DNA from: an uncultured Prevotella sp.
GTDB lineage: Bacteria; Bacteroidota; Bacteroidia; Bacteroidales; Bacteroidaceae
Length of the DNA stretch: 39,988 nt
Direction of reading: 5' to 3'
NCBI RefSeq assembly: GCF_937863835.1
Contig: NZ_CALMHT010000004.1
Span: 1-39,988, forward strand
Part shown: positions 1-8,419 of the stretch, piece by piece
Numbering within the stretch: position 1 is the first letter of the stretch
Layout: each line of letters opens with the position of its first letter
Translations under genes and position numbers: made by a program
The notes under the pieces: generated by a model
Told to the model about the DNA's origin: nothing
The model's database searches: none
What the model saw: the letters and a program-made list of their open reading frames with translations, nothing else

Positions 1-99
1 TTTTACGACAACCTATATTGTCAATTAACAATTAACGAGTCAACCACTTTTGACATAAGACAAGAATTTACATTTTCTGAAAAAAAATTCGTTTTCTAC

Positions 100-540
100 C
101 TCCATCCTCCACCCGGAGACAAAATTCCTTCGTAAAATACTGATAGATATCTATTTGAAAAAAATGTGGAGCTTCAGAACCTCCACCAAACCTCCACCCA
201 TCCTCCACCTTGTCAAAATTGCGCGTCGTGCGAGAAAAATTGCGCGTCGCGGAAAAAAAATATCCTTGCGTGCAATTTTTTTCGCGCGACGTGGAAATGA
301 GGGATATCAACTTGACCATCTGTTATCACTGACTTTTTCTTGAAAATCACCGCTTTTGAATGGCAAAGCCACCGCTTTTGAGGAAAATTTAGGTCTAAAA
401 ATGATCCGAAATCAGTGGAATAGCTCTTCATCCCCATCGCTTTTGCAACATTTTTAGGCCTAAAATTTGTACCAACTCACCGATTTGATTCTTTGATAAA
501 GCTGATTTGTATGACTGAGCCACTGATTTGTGTGACGTCA
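100..540. repeat. Repeat-rich spacer with short degenerate tandem pairs
   Basis: Part of a stretch (1-660) with no convincing gene. It holds several imperfect tandem pairs with a spacing of about 21-22 bp. AAAATTGCGCGTCG occurs at 215-228 and 236-249. CACCGCTTTTGA occurs at 348-359 and 370-381, with a relative at 435-446. TGATTTGTRTGAC occurs at 503-515 and 524-536. CCTCCACC motifs recur around 105-210, and a perfect 14-bp palindrome, TTTTAGGCCTAAAA, lies at 452-465. The open frames across it translate into low-complexity Arg/Lys-rich or Gly-rich text, as expected from repeats rather than from a protein. Confidence 0.5.
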
Positions 541-678
541 GTATGAAGTTTTCTGACGTTTACGACCGTTGTTACCAATCATTAACATGTTGGTCGTCAA
601 CAGTTTATGAAATGCCGTTACATTGTGACGTTTATTTTTTTATTTTCAAACCGTAGGTAAAAGAATCTGTCATAATAA

Positions 679-706
679 CAGGGCGCATCCTCACGGATAC
701 ACCCTG
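679..706 (-). terminator. Hairpin ending the cobalamin riboswitch transcript (putative)
   Basis: CAGGGCGCATCC (679-690) pairs with GGATACACCCTG (695-706) around a 4-nt loop, giving 12 pairs of which two are G-U. Read on the minus strand it is followed by TTATTAT, only a weak U tract. It lies about 160 nt downstream of the riboswitch aptamer and could end an RNA of about 350 nt. It might instead be part of a lost expression platform. Confidence 0.45.
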
Positions 707-865
707 CTTCTAAATAAACTTATATAACAATACACGTCGTTACCACAGAAATCGAAACGATATGCAAAGACATGGATACGGCTACCCGAACCGTATGGAT
801 ATCTGAAAAACTCTTTTATTGCCTCTTGCGCCTTTCATCGAAGCACTTCAGCTTGCATATATAAT

Positions 866-1019
866 AAGGTAGGTCTTCTGACTTCGTTCCATCTCCCGAC
901 TCCTTCCCGCCATACTTGGATGACAGTGGATTCTCGTTGAAAGAATATAAAGGAACTCACAGCTGCGGGACAGTAGAGGATTTGCGCCTCTTTCCCTTTT
1001 AATCGCGTACTAGGCGAGC
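866..1019 (-). promoter_or_regulatory. Cobalamin (adenosylcobalamin/B12) riboswitch
   Basis: Read on the minus strand this contains the ordered conserved blocks of the cobalamin aptamer: AAAAGGGAA, GGCGCAAATCC, CTGTCCCGCAGCTGTGAG, CCACTG, GCGGGAAGG, and the terminal B12 box AGTCAGAAGACCTACC (forward 868-885). The order and spacing fit the family closely. The one deviation seen is GGCGCAA where GGTGCAA is usual. It has its own promoter just upstream (1031-1061). Such aptamers in Bacteroidota normally precede cobalamin transport or synthesis genes or B12-independent isozymes, but no ORF of credible length follows on the minus strand down to position 1. It is therefore an orphan in this window. 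Confidence 0.9.
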
Positions 1020-1030
1020 CTTAATCGGTG

Positions 1031-1061
1031 CAAAGATAATATCTTTTATCGAAACGGCAAA
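1031..1061 (-). promoter_or_regulatory. Bacteroidota-type promoter of the riboswitch RNA
   Basis: On the minus strand TTTG (1061-1058) is followed by 19 nt and TATCTTTG (1038-1031), an exact match to the TTTG-N19-21-TAnnTTTG pattern. The start site would be near 1026, just ahead of the cobalamin aptamer. Confidence 0.75.
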
Positions 1062-1076
1062 ATATTTATAAATAAA

Positions 1077-1107
1077 AAGGTCGGATACTGTAAAAGTGTC
1101 CGACCTT
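1077..1107 (-). terminator. Rho-independent terminator of the ROK kinase gene
   Basis: AAGGTCGGATAC (1077-1088) and GTGTCCGACCTT (1096-1107) form a 12-bp stem with one G-U pair and a 7-nt loop. On the minus strand it is followed by TTTTTATTTAT. It begins 32 nt after the kinase stop codon and lies just upstream of the riboswitch promoter, so it separates the two transcripts. Confidence 0.8.
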
Positions 1108-1139
1108 CATATCTGATATGATCAATGAATAAATGTCTG

Positions 1140-2114
1140 TTAGATGTCCCAACCTACAGCACTGGCACCGAGCACGGCTGCACTGCTGCCGTCAAGTCCG
1201 CTGACAAGGAACTTGGCTTTGCCTTTGAAGATGTTCATCACATTCTCATCGTAGGCTTTCTTGATAGGTTTCATAATCAGGTCGCCAGCCTTGGTCAGTC
1301 CGCCGAAGAAAATAAAGGCTTCAGGACTGCAGAACGTGGCAAAGTCGGCGCAGGCTTCACCCATCATCTGACCTGTGAAGTCGAATATCCTTTTGGCTAG
1401 TTTGTCACCCTTTCCGGCTGCGATGGATACATCAAGAGATGTGATGTCCTCGGCTTTCATCTCACGAAGCAACGAAGGCTCTTCTGTCGTCTGGAGCATC
1501 TCGCGCGCTGTGCGTGCCACACCCGTAGCCGAACAGTATGCCTCGAGGCAACCGGTACGACCGCAGCCGCACTTACGTCCGTTCTCGCGACGCATGATGA
1601 CATGGCCCAGTTCGCCGGCAAACCCGTCACTGCCGTATACCAGTTGGTCGTTGATGACGATACCTGAACCGACACCGGTGCCGAGCGTGATGACGATGAA
1701 ATTCTTCATTCCACGTGCCACACCGTATATCTTTTCGCCGATGGCAGCCGCGTTGGCATCGTTGGTAAGAGCTACCGGGATGCCGTTGAGGCGCTTGCTG
1801 AACATGTTAGCGAGAGGTACGATACCTTTGCCCCAACTCAGGTTGGGTGCATGCTCGATAGTGCCGTTATAGAAATTCCCGTTAGGTGCACCGATACCCA
1901 TAGCTTTTATCTTATCGATACCGCCTACCTGGTCTATGATGATCTGCAATGCTTCTACTGATGCGTCAACATAATCGTCGACGTTGGTGAAACCTTGAGT
2001 CTTGATTGCTGTAGTGGCTTTGATGTCACCGCGACTGTCCACAATTCCGAAAACGGAATTGGTACCACCAAGGTCAAGACCGATAACATAAGGTTTGATT
2101 TCCTGTGTATTCAT
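1140..2114 (-). CDS. ROK family sugar kinase (probable glucokinase)
   Basis: Predicted cytoplasmic ATP-dependent hexose kinase of the ROK family, 324 aa, close to family length. The N-terminus has the phosphate-binding segment GLDLGGTNSVFGIVD. A second ATP-site motif, TLGTGVGSGIV, lies mid-protein. The ROK zinc motif follows as GHVIMRRENGRKCGCGRTGC. The catalytic Asp is expected in LTNDANAAAIGE. These features fit a glucokinase feeding glycolysis, but ROK members also phosphorylate mannose, allose or N-acetylated sugars and sequence alone does not fix the substrate. The protein lacks the N-terminal HTH of ROK repressors. It is transcribed alone, from a textbook promoter (2165-2195) shared divergently with the LysE-type gene, and ends at a strong terminator. 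Confidence 0.9.
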   Translation of the reverse strand: MNTQEIKPYVIGLDLGGTNSVFGIVDSRGDIKATTAIKTQGFTNVDDYVDASVEALQIIIDQVGGIDKIKAMGIGAPNGNFYNGTIEHAPNLSWGKGIVPLANMFSKRLNGIPVALTNDANAAAIGEKIYGVARGMKNFIVITLGTGVGSGIVINDQLVYGSDGFAGELGHVIMRRENGRKCGCGRTGCLEAYCSATGVARTAREMLQTTEEPSLLREMKAEDITSLDVSIAAGKGDKLAKRIFDFTGQMMGEACADFATFCSPEAFIFFGGLTKAGDLIMKPIKKAYDENVMNIFKGKAKFLVSGLDGSSAAVLGASAVGWDI

Positions 2115-2164
2115 AATTTTATTCTATATTTATATTATTTTGGTTTTAATGAATAATTGAGCTA

Positions 2165-2195
2165 CAAAGATAATAAAAATGTGCAATCATGCAAA
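2165..2195 (-). promoter_or_regulatory. Promoter of the ROK kinase gene
   Basis: On the minus strand TTTG (2195-2192), then 19 nt, then TATCTTTG (2172-2165). This matches the Bacteroidota sigma-ABfr consensus and places the start site about 45 nt before the ATG at 2114. Confidence 0.75.
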
Positions 2196-2211
2196 GATTT
2201 ATCGGGCAAAA

Positions 2212-2243
2212 TTTGTATCTTTCATTATTTTTTAGCAATTTTG
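2212..2243 (+). promoter_or_regulatory. Probable promoter of the LysE-to-rpe gene run
   Basis: TTTG (2212-2215), 20 nt, then CAATTTTG (2236-2243). This is one base away from TAnnTTTG. It puts transcription start at about 2247, immediately before the ATG at 2252, and so excludes the in-frame ATG at 2189. Confidence 0.5.
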
Positions 2244-2251
2244 CACTCGTT

Positions 2252-2917
2252 ATGCCGTTTCCTATACATATAGATATTTTGGATTTGATGATCAAGGGGA
2301 TCATGATTGGTGTCATCGCCTCTGCTCCGATGGGCCCTGTTGGCGTACTTTGTATACAGCGAACACTGAACAAAGGACGATGGTTTGGTTTCGTAACCGG
2401 TATCGGCGCTGCCGTCAGTGATATCATATATGCACTGATAACAGGATTCGGAATGAGTTTCGTGATGGACTTTATCAACAACCTGCAGACGATGTTTTAT
2501 CTCAAACTGAGTGGCAGTATCATGTTGCTGATGTTCGGTATTTATTGTTATAAATCGGACCCTACGAAGAAAATCCATCAAAGTGGAAATGGCCGTGGCA
2601 CCTTGGTGCACAACGGTGTGACTGCTTTCCTTGTCTGCTTCTCCAACCCCCTGATTATCTTCTTGTTTATGGCATGCTTTGCCCAGTTTACATTCATCAA
2701 ACCAGACCATTCGCTAGAGATGTCGGCAGGATACTTATGTATCGTCGTCGGGGCACTGATGTGGTGGTTCGGACTGACTTGGCTTATCGACAAGGTGAGA
2801 GGAAAATTTGATGATAAGGGTATCTTGCTGATTAATAAGATAATAGGTAGCGTTGTAATCATATTCTCTATTGTGTTCTTCGTTGGAACGGCATTCAATC
2901 TGTATACATTCTACTAG
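2252..2917 (+). CDS. LysE/RhtB family amino-acid exporter
   Basis: Predicted inner-membrane exporter of about 221 aa with roughly six hydrophobic segments, the normal size and topology of LysE/RhtB proteins. Near the N-terminus IGVIASAPMGPVGVLCIQRT carries the family's conserved PxGP-type signature at the end of the first helix. A charged loop (YKSDPTKKIHQSGNGRG) follows helix 3, and later helices contain FSNPLIIFLFMACF. The substrate (amino acid, derivative or other small metabolite) cannot be told. The frame stays open upstream to an ATG at 2189, but that ATG lies inside the divergent kinase promoter and ahead of this gene's own promoter, so 2252 is preferred; ATG 2288 (MIKGIMIG) is a further option. 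It is first in the forward gene run. Confidence 0.8.
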   Translation: MPFPIHIDILDLMIKGIMIGVIASAPMGPVGVLCIQRTLNKGRWFGFVTGIGAAVSDIIYALITGFGMSFVMDFINNLQTMFYLKLSGSIMLLMFGIYCYKSDPTKKIHQSGNGRGTLVHNGVTAFLVCFSNPLIIFLFMACFAQFTFIKPDHSLEMSAGYLCIVVGALMWWFGLTWLIDKVRGKFDDKGILLINKIIGSVVIIFSIVFFVGTAFNLYTFY

Positions 2918-2975
2918 CTAATAAGGCAAAACGGCAGAACCGTATTGTTTATTCATTTTAATCATTAATAAGAAA

Positions 2976-3527
2976 ATGTTTATATCACAGAATTTAAGGA
3001 AAAAGAATATCGCGGAATATTTGTTGTATATGTGGCAGATAGAGGATCTGATCAGGGCTTATGACTGTAGTCTGTCCCGTATCCGCCGCGAATATATCAG
3101 CAGGTTCGACTATAATGACGAACAGAAGGACGAGGTGGCCGACTGGTATGGCAATCTGATCCGGATGATGAACGAGGAAGGATGTCGTGAGGGAGGACAT
3201 ATTCAGATTAACAAGGTGGTTCTGCAGCAGTTGATAGAGTTGCATAACCAGTTGCTCGACAGTGCCGATTTCCCTTTCTACGGTTCGGAGTATTACAAGG
3301 TGCTGCCGTTTATTGTAGAACTGCGCAACCGCGGTGCAAACAAGGACAAAAATGAAATAGAGACTTGTTTTGATGCTCTATATGGGGTGATGATGCTCAG
3401 ATTGCAGAAGAAGGAAATCAGTACCGAGACGGAACATGCCGTCAAGGAGATGACCACTTTCGTAGGGATGCTGAACGATTACTACTTTAAAGACAAAAAC
3501 GGTGAACTATTCAAATCGGATAAATAA
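2976..3527 (+). CDS. DUF4924 family protein
   Basis: A 183-aa soluble, charged, helix-rich protein recognised as DUF4924, a family of unknown function essentially confined to Bacteroidota. The start MFISQNLRKKNIAEYLLYMWQ and the segment DFPFYGSEYYKVLPFIVELR resemble the family as I remember it. There is no signal peptide or membrane segment, so it is probably cytoplasmic. It sits 58 nt after the LysE-type gene and 20 nt before rfbD, probably co-transcribed. No catalytic motif is visible and I assign no function. Confidence 0.75.
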   Translation: MFISQNLRKKNIAEYLLYMWQIEDLIRAYDCSLSRIRREYISRFDYNDEQKDEVADWYGNLIRMMNEEGCREGGHIQINKVVLQQLIELHNQLLDSADFPFYGSEYYKVLPFIVELRNRGANKDKNEIETCFDALYGVMMLRLQKKEISTETEHAVKEMTTFVGMLNDYYFKDKNGELFKSDK

Positions 3528-3547
3528 TTTTTAAAATAGGTTATATT

Positions 3548-4408
3548 ATGAATATACTTATTACAGGTTGTAACGGACAGTTGGGTAACGAGATGCAATT
3601 GCTGGAAAAAGAGAATCCCCAACATACTTTTTTTAATACGGACGTGGCCGAACTGGACATTACGAATCAGTTGGCTATCAGTGATTTCGTGAATAGAAAC
3701 AATATAGACGGTATTGTCAACTGTGCCGCTTATACGGCAGTGGACAAGGCTGAATCCAACAAACAGTTGTGTACGCTTCTGAACACAGAGGCGCCTGCTT
3801 ATCTGGCTGCTGCCATTGAGAAGCGCGGCGGATGGCTGATACAGATTTCCACCGATTACGTTTTCGACGGAACGAAACATACACCATATATTGAGACGGA
3901 TACGCCGTGCCCCGACAGTGTATATGGTTCTACCAAACTGGCCGGTGAACTGGGCGTGAGTAAGTTTTGCAAGAATACAATGATCATACGTACGGCTTGG
4001 TTGTATAGCACTTTCGGCAACAACTTTGTTAAGACGATGATACGTCTGGGCAAAGAGAAACCTGAACTGGGCGTGATATTCGACCAGATCGGTTCGCCTA
4101 CTTATGCAGGCGATCTCGCTACCGTGATTATGACAGCCATCAACAAAGGTATCGTGCCGGGTGTCTATCATTTTTCAAACGAGGGCGTTATCAGTTGGTA
4201 CGATTTCACCAAGGCCATACACCGTATCGCAGGTATAGGGACATGCCATGTCAGACCGTTGCATACCTCGGAATATCCTACACCGGCAGCACGTCCGGCA
4301 TACAGTGTACTGGATAAGACCAAAATCAAACAGACATATCAGATAGAAATCCCGTATTGGGAAGAAAGTCTTGAAAAATGCGTGAAGCAATTAATCATCA
4401 ATAATTAA
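3548..4408 (+). CDS. rfbD: dTDP-4-dehydrorhamnose reductase
   Basis: Final step of dTDP-L-rhamnose synthesis: NAD(P)H-dependent reduction of dTDP-4-dehydro-L-rhamnose in the cytoplasm. At 286 aa it has the usual length. The N-terminal Rossmann motif is ITGCNGQLGNEM, STDYVFDG is the SDR serine/tyrosine region, and the catalytic YxxxK is in VYGSTKLAGE. A substrate-binding segment, FDQIGSPTYAGDLA, also fits RmlD. The rfbA, rfbB and rfbC genes are not in the window, so rhamnose synthesis genes are dispersed here. It lies 20 nt after the DUF4924 gene and 9 nt before prfC. Confidence 0.92.
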   Translation: MNILITGCNGQLGNEMQLLEKENPQHTFFNTDVAELDITNQLAISDFVNRNNIDGIVNCAAYTAVDKAESNKQLCTLLNTEAPAYLAAAIEKRGGWLIQISTDYVFDGTKHTPYIETDTPCPDSVYGSTKLAGELGVSKFCKNTMIIRTAWLYSTFGNNFVKTMIRLGKEKPELGVIFDQIGSPTYAGDLATVIMTAINKGIVPGVYHFSNEGVISWYDFTKAIHRIAGIGTCHVRPLHTSEYPTPAARPAYSVLDKTKIKQTYQIEIPYWEESLEKCVKQLIINN

Positions 4409-4417
4409 AAAACAAGA

Positions 4418-5983
4418 ATGAACAACGAAATAGAGAGAAGACGAACTTTCGCAATCATTTCGCACCCGGATGCGGGTAAGACTACACTGACCGAGAAATT
4501 CCTGCTCTTCGGCGGACAGATTCAGGTGGCTGGTGCAGTGAAGAACAACAAAATCAGGAAAACGGCTACGTCTGACTGGATGGATATCGAGAAACAGCGT
4601 GGTATATCGGTGTCAACTTCTGTGATGGAATTTGACTATGAGGGTTATAAGGTGAATATTCTGGATACACCTGGTCACCAGGACTTCGCGGAGGATACGT
4701 TCCGCACGCTTACCGCCGTAGATTCGGCTATCATCGTTGTCGACGGTGCAAAGGGTGTGGAGACACAGACCCGCAAACTGATGACGGTTTGTCGTATGCG
4801 TAAGACGCCGGTTATCATCTTTATCAATAAGATGGACCGTGAGGGTAGGGACCCGTTCGACCTGCTCGATGAACTGGAACAGGAACTGGAAATCAAGGTG
4901 CGCCCTTTGTCATGGCCTATTAATCAGGGTGCCAAGTTTAAGGGAGTATATAATATATATGAGAATAAGCTCGACCTCTTCACACCTGACAAGCAGCGTG
5001 TGACGGAGAAGGTGGAGGTGGACGTGAACAGTGATGAACTGGACAAGCGTATCGGTGATGATGCCGTCAAACTGCGTGAGGACCTGGAACTGGTGGATGG
5101 CGTGTATCCTGAATTTGACGTAGAGGATTACCGTAACGCCGATGTGGCTCCGGTTTTCTTCGGCAGTGCCCTTAACAACTTCGGTGTACAGGAACTGCTC
5201 AACTGTTTTGTGCAGATAGCGCCGAGTCCACGACCTACTGAGGCAGAAGAGCGTGAAGTGAATCCCGAAGAACCGAAATTTACTGGATTCATCTTCAAGA
5301 TAACGGCTAATATCGACCCGAACCACCGTTCATGTATCGCGTTCTGCAAGATATGCAGTGGTAAGTTTGTACGTAACCAACCGTATCTGCATGTCCGTCT
5401 GGGCAAGACCGTGCGGTTCTCTTCGCCTACACAGTTTATGGCGCAGCGCAAGAGTACGATAGAAGAGGCTTACCCGGGTGACATCGTGGGTCTGCCCGAC
5501 AATGGTATCTTCAAGATAGGCGATACGCTAACGGATGGAGAACAACTGCACTTCCGTGGACTTCCGTCGTTCAGTCCTGAAATGTTCAAGTATATCGAGA
5601 ACGACGACCCGATGCGTGCAAAACAGTTGAACAAGGGTATAGAACAGTTGATGGATGAAGGTGTGGCACAGTTGTTCACCAATACATTCAACAACCGTAA
5701 GATTATTGGTACCGTGGGACAGTTGCAGTTTGAGGTCATCCAGTATCGTCTGGAAAACGAATACAATGCGAAATGCCGCTGGGAACCGGTTCATCTGTAT
5801 AAGGCATGTTGGATAGAGAGTGACGATGCCGAAGAACTGGACAGCTTCAAGAAACGTAAATATCAGTATATGGCAGTAGACAAGGACGGCAGGGATGTGT
5901 TCTTGGCCGACAGCGGTTATGTGCTGCAGATGGCCCAGACCGACTTCAAACATATCAAGTTCCATTTTACAAGCGAGTTTTAG
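4418..5983 (+). CDS. prfC: Peptide chain release factor 3
   Basis: Translational GTPase that recycles RF1/RF2 from the ribosome after peptide release. At 521 aa it is the expected length. The G1 motif is [10 protein letters not shown], switch I lies around [11 protein letters not shown]3 is [13 protein letters not shown] and G4 is [18 protein letters not shown]. The DTFRTL continuation and the C-terminal domain ([20 protein letters not shown]) separate RF3 from EF-G. It starts 9 nt after rfbD and is followed 20 nt later by the tsaC-like gene, another translation-accuracy gene. Confidence 0.96.
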   Translation: MNNEIERRRTFAIISHPDAGKTTLTEKFLLFGGQIQVAGAVKNNKIRKTATSDWMDIEKQRGISVSTSVMEFDYEGYKVNILDTPGHQDFAEDTFRTLTAVDSAIIVVDGAKGVETQTRKLMTVCRMRKTPVIIFINKMDREGRDPFDLLDELEQELEIKVRPLSWPINQGAKFKGVYNIYENKLDLFTPDKQRVTEKVEVDVNSDELDKRIGDDAVKLREDLELVDGVYPEFDVEDYRNADVAPVFFGSALNNFGVQELLNCFVQIAPSPRPTEAEEREVNPEEPKFTGFIFKITANIDPNHRSCIAFCKICSGKFVRNQPYLHVRLGKTVRFSSPTQFMAQRKSTIEEAYPGDIVGLPDNGIFKIGDTLTDGEQLHFRGLPSFSPEMFKYIENDDPMRAKQLNKGIEQLMDEGVAQLFTNTFNNRKIIGTVGQLQFEVIQYRLENEYNAKCRWEPVHLYKACWIESDDAEELDSFKKRKYQYMAVDKDGRDVFLADSGYVLQMAQTDFKHIKFHFTSEF

Positions 5984-6003
5984 AAATAAATCAGGTGAAA
6001 ATC

Positions 6004-6573
6004 ATGAAACAGGAAGATGACATCAGACAGGCGATAGAGGTGATGAAGAATGGCGGAACCATTCTTTATCCTACAGATACGGTATGGGGTATAGGTTGCG
6101 ACGCCACCAATGCGGAAGCGGTGGCTAAGGTGTACAAGATCAAGCATAGGGACGACTCGAAAGCGTTGATATGTCTTGTCGACTCGGATGCCCGTCTGCA
6201 GAAATATGTACGGGTGGTGCCCAATGTGGCATGGGACTTATTGGAATATGCCACCAAACCGACGACGGTGATACTGGACGGGGCGGTGAATCTGGCTCCT
6301 AACCTGATAGCCGAAGACGGTTCCATCGCGTTGAGAATAACCAAGGAATCTTTTTCCAAGGAATTATGTTACAGATTTCAGAAGGCTATCGTCTCCACTT
6401 CGGCTAACGTGAGTGGAGAACCGGCAGCCGCCAATTATTCGGATATCTCTCAGGAGATACTCGATGCCGTAGACTATGTATGCTGGACACGCAGACAGGA
6501 ACATCAACCGCATACGCCGTCGAGTATTATCAAACTGTCGGTAGACGGACAAGTTAATATCATCAGAAAATAA
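6004..6573 (+). CDS. tsaC: L-threonylcarbamoyladenylate synthase (YrdC/Sua5 family)
   Basis: Makes threonylcarbamoyl-AMP from threonine, bicarbonate and ATP, the first step of t6A37 tRNA modification. At 189 aa it is a YrdC domain only, without the C-terminal Sua5 domain. Family motifs are GGTILYPTDTVWGIGCDATN, the KxR-type KIKHRDDSKALI and STSANVSGEPAA. I place the start at ATG 6004 because AGGTGA (5993-5998) sits at Shine-Dalgarno distance from it; an in-frame GTG at 5995 would overlap that site. The stop codon overlaps the ATG of the next gene by one base (TAATG), suggesting coupled translation. Confidence 0.9.
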   Translation: MKQEDDIRQAIEVMKNGGTILYPTDTVWGIGCDATNAEAVAKVYKIKHRDDSKALICLVDSDARLQKYVRVVPNVAWDLLEYATKPTTVILDGAVNLAPNLIAEDGSIALRITKESFSKELCYRFQKAIVSTSANVSGEPAAANYSDISQEILDAVDYVCWTRRQEHQPHTPSSIIKLSVDGQVNIIRK

Positions 6574-8381
6574 TGCCCGTATCAGCAGTCATAGACAACG
6601 AGGAAAGTAGGTTACAACGACTGATCAGTTGGAGTAAGGAACGTATCAGCGAACATCAGTTCGTTCTTATCCTTGCCTTCGTAATCGGTCTGCTTACTGC
6701 CATCGCCGCTTATTCCCTGCATTGGATCATCAATCAGATAGAACTGCTGCTAACGAGTTCGTTTGCATCCAATACATACAACTGGTTGTATCTGGTTTAC
6801 CCGGTAATCGGTATTTATCTCACCAGTCTGTTCGTCAGATATGTGGTCAAGGATAATATCAGTCATGGTATCACCCGTATCCTCTATGCAATCAGTTCCA
6901 AACAGAGCAGACTGAAAGGGCACAACTGCTGGAGTTCGGTGATAGCATCGGCCATCACCATCGGTTTCGGTGGTTCGGTAGGTGCCGAGGCTCCTATCGT
7001 CCTCACAGGTTCTGCCATCGGTTCCAACCTTGGCAAACTCTTCCGACTTGACAACAAGACATTGATGCTGCTCGTGGGTTGTGGTGCCGCCGGTGCCATC
7101 GCCGGTATATTCAAGGCTCCTATCGCGGGACTGGTGTTCACGCTTGAGGTGCTGATGATAGACCTGACCATGGGGTCGTTGCTGCCGATATTGATATCGA
7201 GTGTCACGGCGACTTGCTTCACGTATATCTTTATGGGGTCTAAGTCTCTGTTTACTTTTACGCTCGATGCACCGTGGCAGATAGACCGCGTGCCGGCTAC
7301 CATACTGCTGGGCGTGTTCTGCGGACTGGTCAGTCTGTACTTCATACGAACCATGACGGCATGCGAGAATGTATTTGCCAAGTTGGCACAGCATCCGTAT
7401 ATCAAACTGGCAATAGGTGGATCGGTACTTAGTTTACTGATCTTCTTCCTCCCCTCCCTGTTCGGTGAGGGATACCGTGACATCAACCTGCTGTTGAACG
7501 GTAAGACGGAGATGGACTGGGATGTGATACTGAACAATTCGGTGTTCTATGGACATAATAACCTGTTGATTGCCTATATATCCTTCGTCTTGTTGTCGAA
7601 AGTATTCGCGACCAGTGCCACCAATGGTGGTGGCGGTTGTGGTGGTACCTTCGCACCTAGTCTGTTTATCGGCTGCTTCGGCGGTTTCCTGTTTGCCCGT
7701 CTGTGGAACATCTATAAGATAGGCGTCTATGTACCCGACAAAAACTTTGCCCTTCTGGGTATGGCGGGTGTGATGAGCGGTGTGATGCATGCTCCGCTAA
7801 CAGGTATATTCCTAATTGCCGAGATCACAGGCGGATATCAGTTATTTATGCCTCTTATCATCGTCAGTGTCTGCGCATATCTGACAATCATCATATTCGA
7901 ACCCCATAGTATATATGGTATGCGACTTGCCAAACAGGGTAAACTGATTACACACCATACCGACCGTGCCATACTGACGTTGATGAACCTGAACAGTGTG
8001 ATAGAGAAAGAATACACAGCGGTGAATCCGGACATGGAACTCGGTCAACTGGTCAATGCAATCAGTATGAGCCGTACCAGTTTTTTGCCAGTACTCGACG
8101 ATGCCGGCAGAATGTTGGGCGAGGTGGATATCACCAAGATAAGACAGGTGATATTCCGTATCGAACTGTATCACCGGTTTAAGGTGCGCCAGTTGATGAC
8201 ACCACCATCGGCTACCGTAGGAGAAAACGACCCGATGGAAGATGTGGTGAAAAAATTCGATAAGACGAATGCGAATCTGCTGCCGGTACTCGCCAATGAC
8301 GGACGGTTGATAGGATATATCACCCGCGAAAGAGTATACAGTATGTACCGTAAGATGGTGGCGGATATGAGTGAAGACTAA
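6573..8381 (+). CDS. ClC-type chloride channel/antiporter with C-terminal CBS pair
   Basis: A 602-aa inner-membrane ClC protein. About residues 25-450 hold the multi-helix ClC fold. GFGGSVGAEAPIVLTG corresponds to the GxExP selectivity loop and keeps the gating glutamate. GGGGCGGTFAPSLFIGC is the second anion-binding loop and GMAGVMSGVMHAPLTGIFL the later conserved segment. Two CBS domains follow (about 475-530 and 535-600), which in this family bind nucleotides and regulate transport. Whether it is a channel or an H+/Cl- exchanger cannot be read from sequence. It overlaps the tsaC-like stop by one base. Likely roles are acid resistance or charge balance. Confidence 0.9.
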   Translation: MPVSAVIDNEESRLQRLISWSKERISEHQFVLILAFVIGLLTAIAAYSLHWIINQIELLLTSSFASNTYNWLYLVYPVIGIYLTSLFVRYVVKDNISHGITRILYAISSKQSRLKGHNCWSSVIASAITIGFGGSVGAEAPIVLTGSAIGSNLGKLFRLDNKTLMLLVGCGAAGAIAGIFKAPIAGLVFTLEVLMIDLTMGSLLPILISSVTATCFTYIFMGSKSLFTFTLDAPWQIDRVPATILLGVFCGLVSLYFIRTMTACENVFAKLAQHPYIKLAIGGSVLSLLIFFLPSLFGEGYRDINLLLNGKTEMDWDVILNNSVFYGHNNLLIAYISFVLLSKVFATSATNGGGGCGGTFAPSLFIGCFGGFLFARLWNIYKIGVYVPDKNFALLGMAGVMSGVMHAPLTGIFLIAEITGGYQLFMPLIIVSVCAYLTIIIFEPHSIYGMRLAKQGKLITHHTDRAILTLMNLNSVIEKEYTAVNPDMELGQLVNAISMSRTSFLPVLDDAGRMLGEVDITKIRQVIFRIELYHRFKVRQLMTPPSATVGENDPMEDVVKKFDKTNANLLPVLANDGRLIGYITRERVYSMYRKMVADMSED

Positions 8382-8419
8382 CTTTTATATCATAAATGAA
8401 TCATTCAGAACCAGTAATT

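Noticed and set aside
155..343. Plus-strand ORF in the first spacer with ARR/KIARR repeats
   Set aside because: The repeats in the translation come directly from the 21-bp DNA repeats. No ribosome-binding site or promoter.
543..656. 37-codon plus-strand ORF starting MKFSDVYDRCYQ
   Set aside because: No ribosome-binding site, lies in repeat-like sequence, and the composition (Cys, Phe, Tyr-rich end) is not convincing.
782..838. 18-codon minus-strand ORF (MKGARGNKRVFQISIRFG) downstream of the cobalamin riboswitch
   Set aside because: Too short, with no Shine-Dalgarno. It could be a leader peptide but nothing supports it.
2189..2251. Upstream in-frame extension of the LysE-type gene
   Set aside because: The ATG at 2189 lies within the divergent kinase promoter and before the gene's own promoter.
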